Source of the DNA: Methylococcus capsulatus str. Texas = ATCC 19069
GTDB taxonomy: Bacteria > Pseudomonadota > Gammaproteobacteria > Methylococcales > Methylococcaceae
Length of the DNA stretch: 64,000 nucleotides
Direction of reading: 5' to 3'
Assembly: GCF_000424685.1 (NCBI RefSeq)
Contig: NZ_AUKJ01000019.1
Location: 150,803 to 214,802 of the forward strand
The notes below the pieces were generated by a model, which saw nothing but the letters and a program-made list of their open reading frames with translations, was not told where the DNA came from and did not search any database. Within the stretch, counting starts at the first letter, position 1; every line of letters begins with the position of its first letter. This document shows positions 63,216-64,000 of the stretch, piece after piece. A program made the translations under genes and the position numbers.

Positions 63216-63561
63216 CCCTCGTGTCCGGCGTACGCCGGCTACGATCACGGTCTGTCCCAAGCCCGCTTGTTGATCTGGACTCCTTCCCAGAACGAGCGCA
63301 GCGGAGCCTCCCGTTCCGCGCCGTCCATTCTCTTTTTCATCCAAGTGCCCGGCTCATGAGGCTGAGCCTGCGTCAAAATGCCGCAGATTTTTCTTGACAG
63401 CCTCGGGTTGGGTGATAGACTGCGACCCACCAAGGGGCCGGCCAGCCCGTGGGCGCGGCTCTGAGGGGCGGCAAGGATGCATGAACCAAGCAGGGAGGTG
63501 AGAAGCGATTCACCGGTGCAATACGCCGGTGTTCACATCGATATAACAGTTGGAGGTAAAA
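63216..63561. other. Intergenic region and leader of pmoC
   Basis: 346 bp without a gene. It holds a short CCGGCG/CGCCGG palindrome just after fhcC (63235-63248), the pmoC promoter (63394-63421), a leader of roughly 130 bases with a CACCGG/CCGGTG stem at 63511-63531, and a strong TGGAGGT ribosome-binding site. Confidence 0.6.
63394..63421 (+). promoter_or_regulatory. Sigma-70 promoter of pmoC
   Basis: Perfect -35 TTGACA (63394-63399), a 16-base spacer, and -10 TAGACT (63416-63421). It is about 140 bases upstream of the pmoC ATG. A sigma-70-type promoter before pmoC agrees with what is known of pmoCAB transcription in methanotrophs. Confidence 0.7.
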
Positions 63562-64000
63562 ATGGCAGCAACAACCATTGGTGGTGCAGCTGCGGCGGAA
63601 GCGCCGCTGCTGGACAAGAAGTGGCTCACGTTCGCACTGGCGATTTACACCGTGTTCTACCTGTGGGTGCGGTGGTACGAAGGTGTCTATGGCTGGTCCG
63701 CCGGACTGGACTCGTTCGCGCCGGAGTTCGAGACCTACTGGATGAATTTCCTGTACACCGAGATCGTCCTGGAGATCGTGACGGCTTCGATCCTGTGGGG
63801 CTATCTCTGGAAGACCCGCGACCGCAACCTGGCCGCGCTGACCCCGCGTGAAGAGCTGCGCCGCAACTTCACCCACCTGACCTGGCTGGTGGCCTACGCC
63901 TGGGCCATCTACTGGGGCGCATCCTACTTCACCGAGCAGGACGGCACCTGGCATCAGACGATCGTGCGCGACACCGACTTCACGCCGTCGCACATCATCG
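63562..64000 (+). CDS. pmoC: Particulate methane monooxygenase subunit C, 3' truncated by window edge
   Basis: The first 146 residues are visible. The ATG at 63562 is preceded by TGGAGGTAAA. MAATTIGGAAAAEAPLLDKKW, the first helix FALAIYTVFYLWVRWYE, WMNFLYTEIVLEIVTASILWGYLW and the WAIYWGASYFTEQDGTWHQ segment are PmoC of Methylococcus-type methanotrophs as I remember it. PmoC is an integral membrane subunit of the copper enzyme oxidising methane to methanol; pmoA and pmoB would follow outside the window. Confidence 0.97.
   Translation, partial: MAATTIGGAAAAEAPLLDKKWLTFALAIYTVFYLWVRWYEGVYGWSAGLDSFAPEFETYWMNFLYTEIVLEIVTASILWGYLWKTRDRNLAALTPREELRRNFTHLTWLVAYAWAIYWGASYFTEQDGTWHQTIVRDTDFTPSHII

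Overview
The window is GC-rich, gene-dense DNA from a gammaproteobacterial methanotroph. It is most likely Methylococcus capsulatus or a very close relative. The evidence is the start of pmoC (particulate methane monooxygenase) at the right edge, a complete fhcBADC operon, fae, mch and the cofactor genes of the tetrahydromethanopterin/methylofuran C1 pathway, and a bacterial sterol pair (oxidosqualene cyclase plus squalene epoxidase). The species call is inferred from gene content and from how closely the PmoC N-terminus matches the sequence I remember; no search was run.

Layout. Positions 1-9.2 kb: a cut-off glycosyltransferase, cysQ, a yrfG-type nucleotidase, an unrecognised Met/Gly-rich membrane protein, hslO, msrA, an M48 lipoprotein protease, a RegB/RegA redox two-component pair, and gmk. 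Positions 9.6-22.2 kb: a large secreted HAF-repeat/PKD protein, rlpA, zwf-pgl, yigZ, a 2-hydroxyacid dehydrogenase, an EamA transporter behind a terminator-containing leader, a PuuD-like membrane protein, two secreted proteins, and an AraC regulator. Positions 22.4-22.8 kb: a decayed IS3-family transposase next to tRNA-Thr(UGU). Positions 22.9-41.9 kb, almost all on the minus strand: rsxABCDGE-nth, then ndk-rlmN-pilF-hisS-yfgM-bamB-der (without the rodZ-ispG pair usual in enterobacteria), iscR-iscS-iscA (without iscU), ttcA, and fabA-fabB.

Positions 42-64 kb are the most distinctive part. A namZ-type muramidase is followed by the sterol pair osc-sqmO on the plus strand. Next is a roughly 10.5 kb block, mostly minus strand, of C1-cofactor genes: an MfnE-like kinase, pabB, a hydantoinase-like protein, three separate ATP-grasp ligases, a CitG-like protein, mch, beta-RFAP synthase, and fae, with a HisA-like gene on the opposite strand. 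fhcBADC and then pmoC follow on the plus strand.

How it fits together. PmoCAB oxidises methane to methanol, and methanol is oxidised to formaldehyde by enzymes outside the window. Fae condenses formaldehyde with (dephospho)tetrahydromethanopterin, Mch acts on the methenyl form, and Fhc releases formate using a methylofuran-type cofactor. PabB and RFAP synthase start pterin-cofactor synthesis. The kinase and ATP-grasp proteins are plausible furan- or pterin-tail enzymes. FabA/FabB, the sterol genes and the Rnf complex serve the membrane and redox economy of a cell filled with intracytoplasmic membranes. Much of the cofactor block is coupled by ATGA start/stop overlaps. I saw no CRISPR array, prophage, rRNA operon or replication origin.
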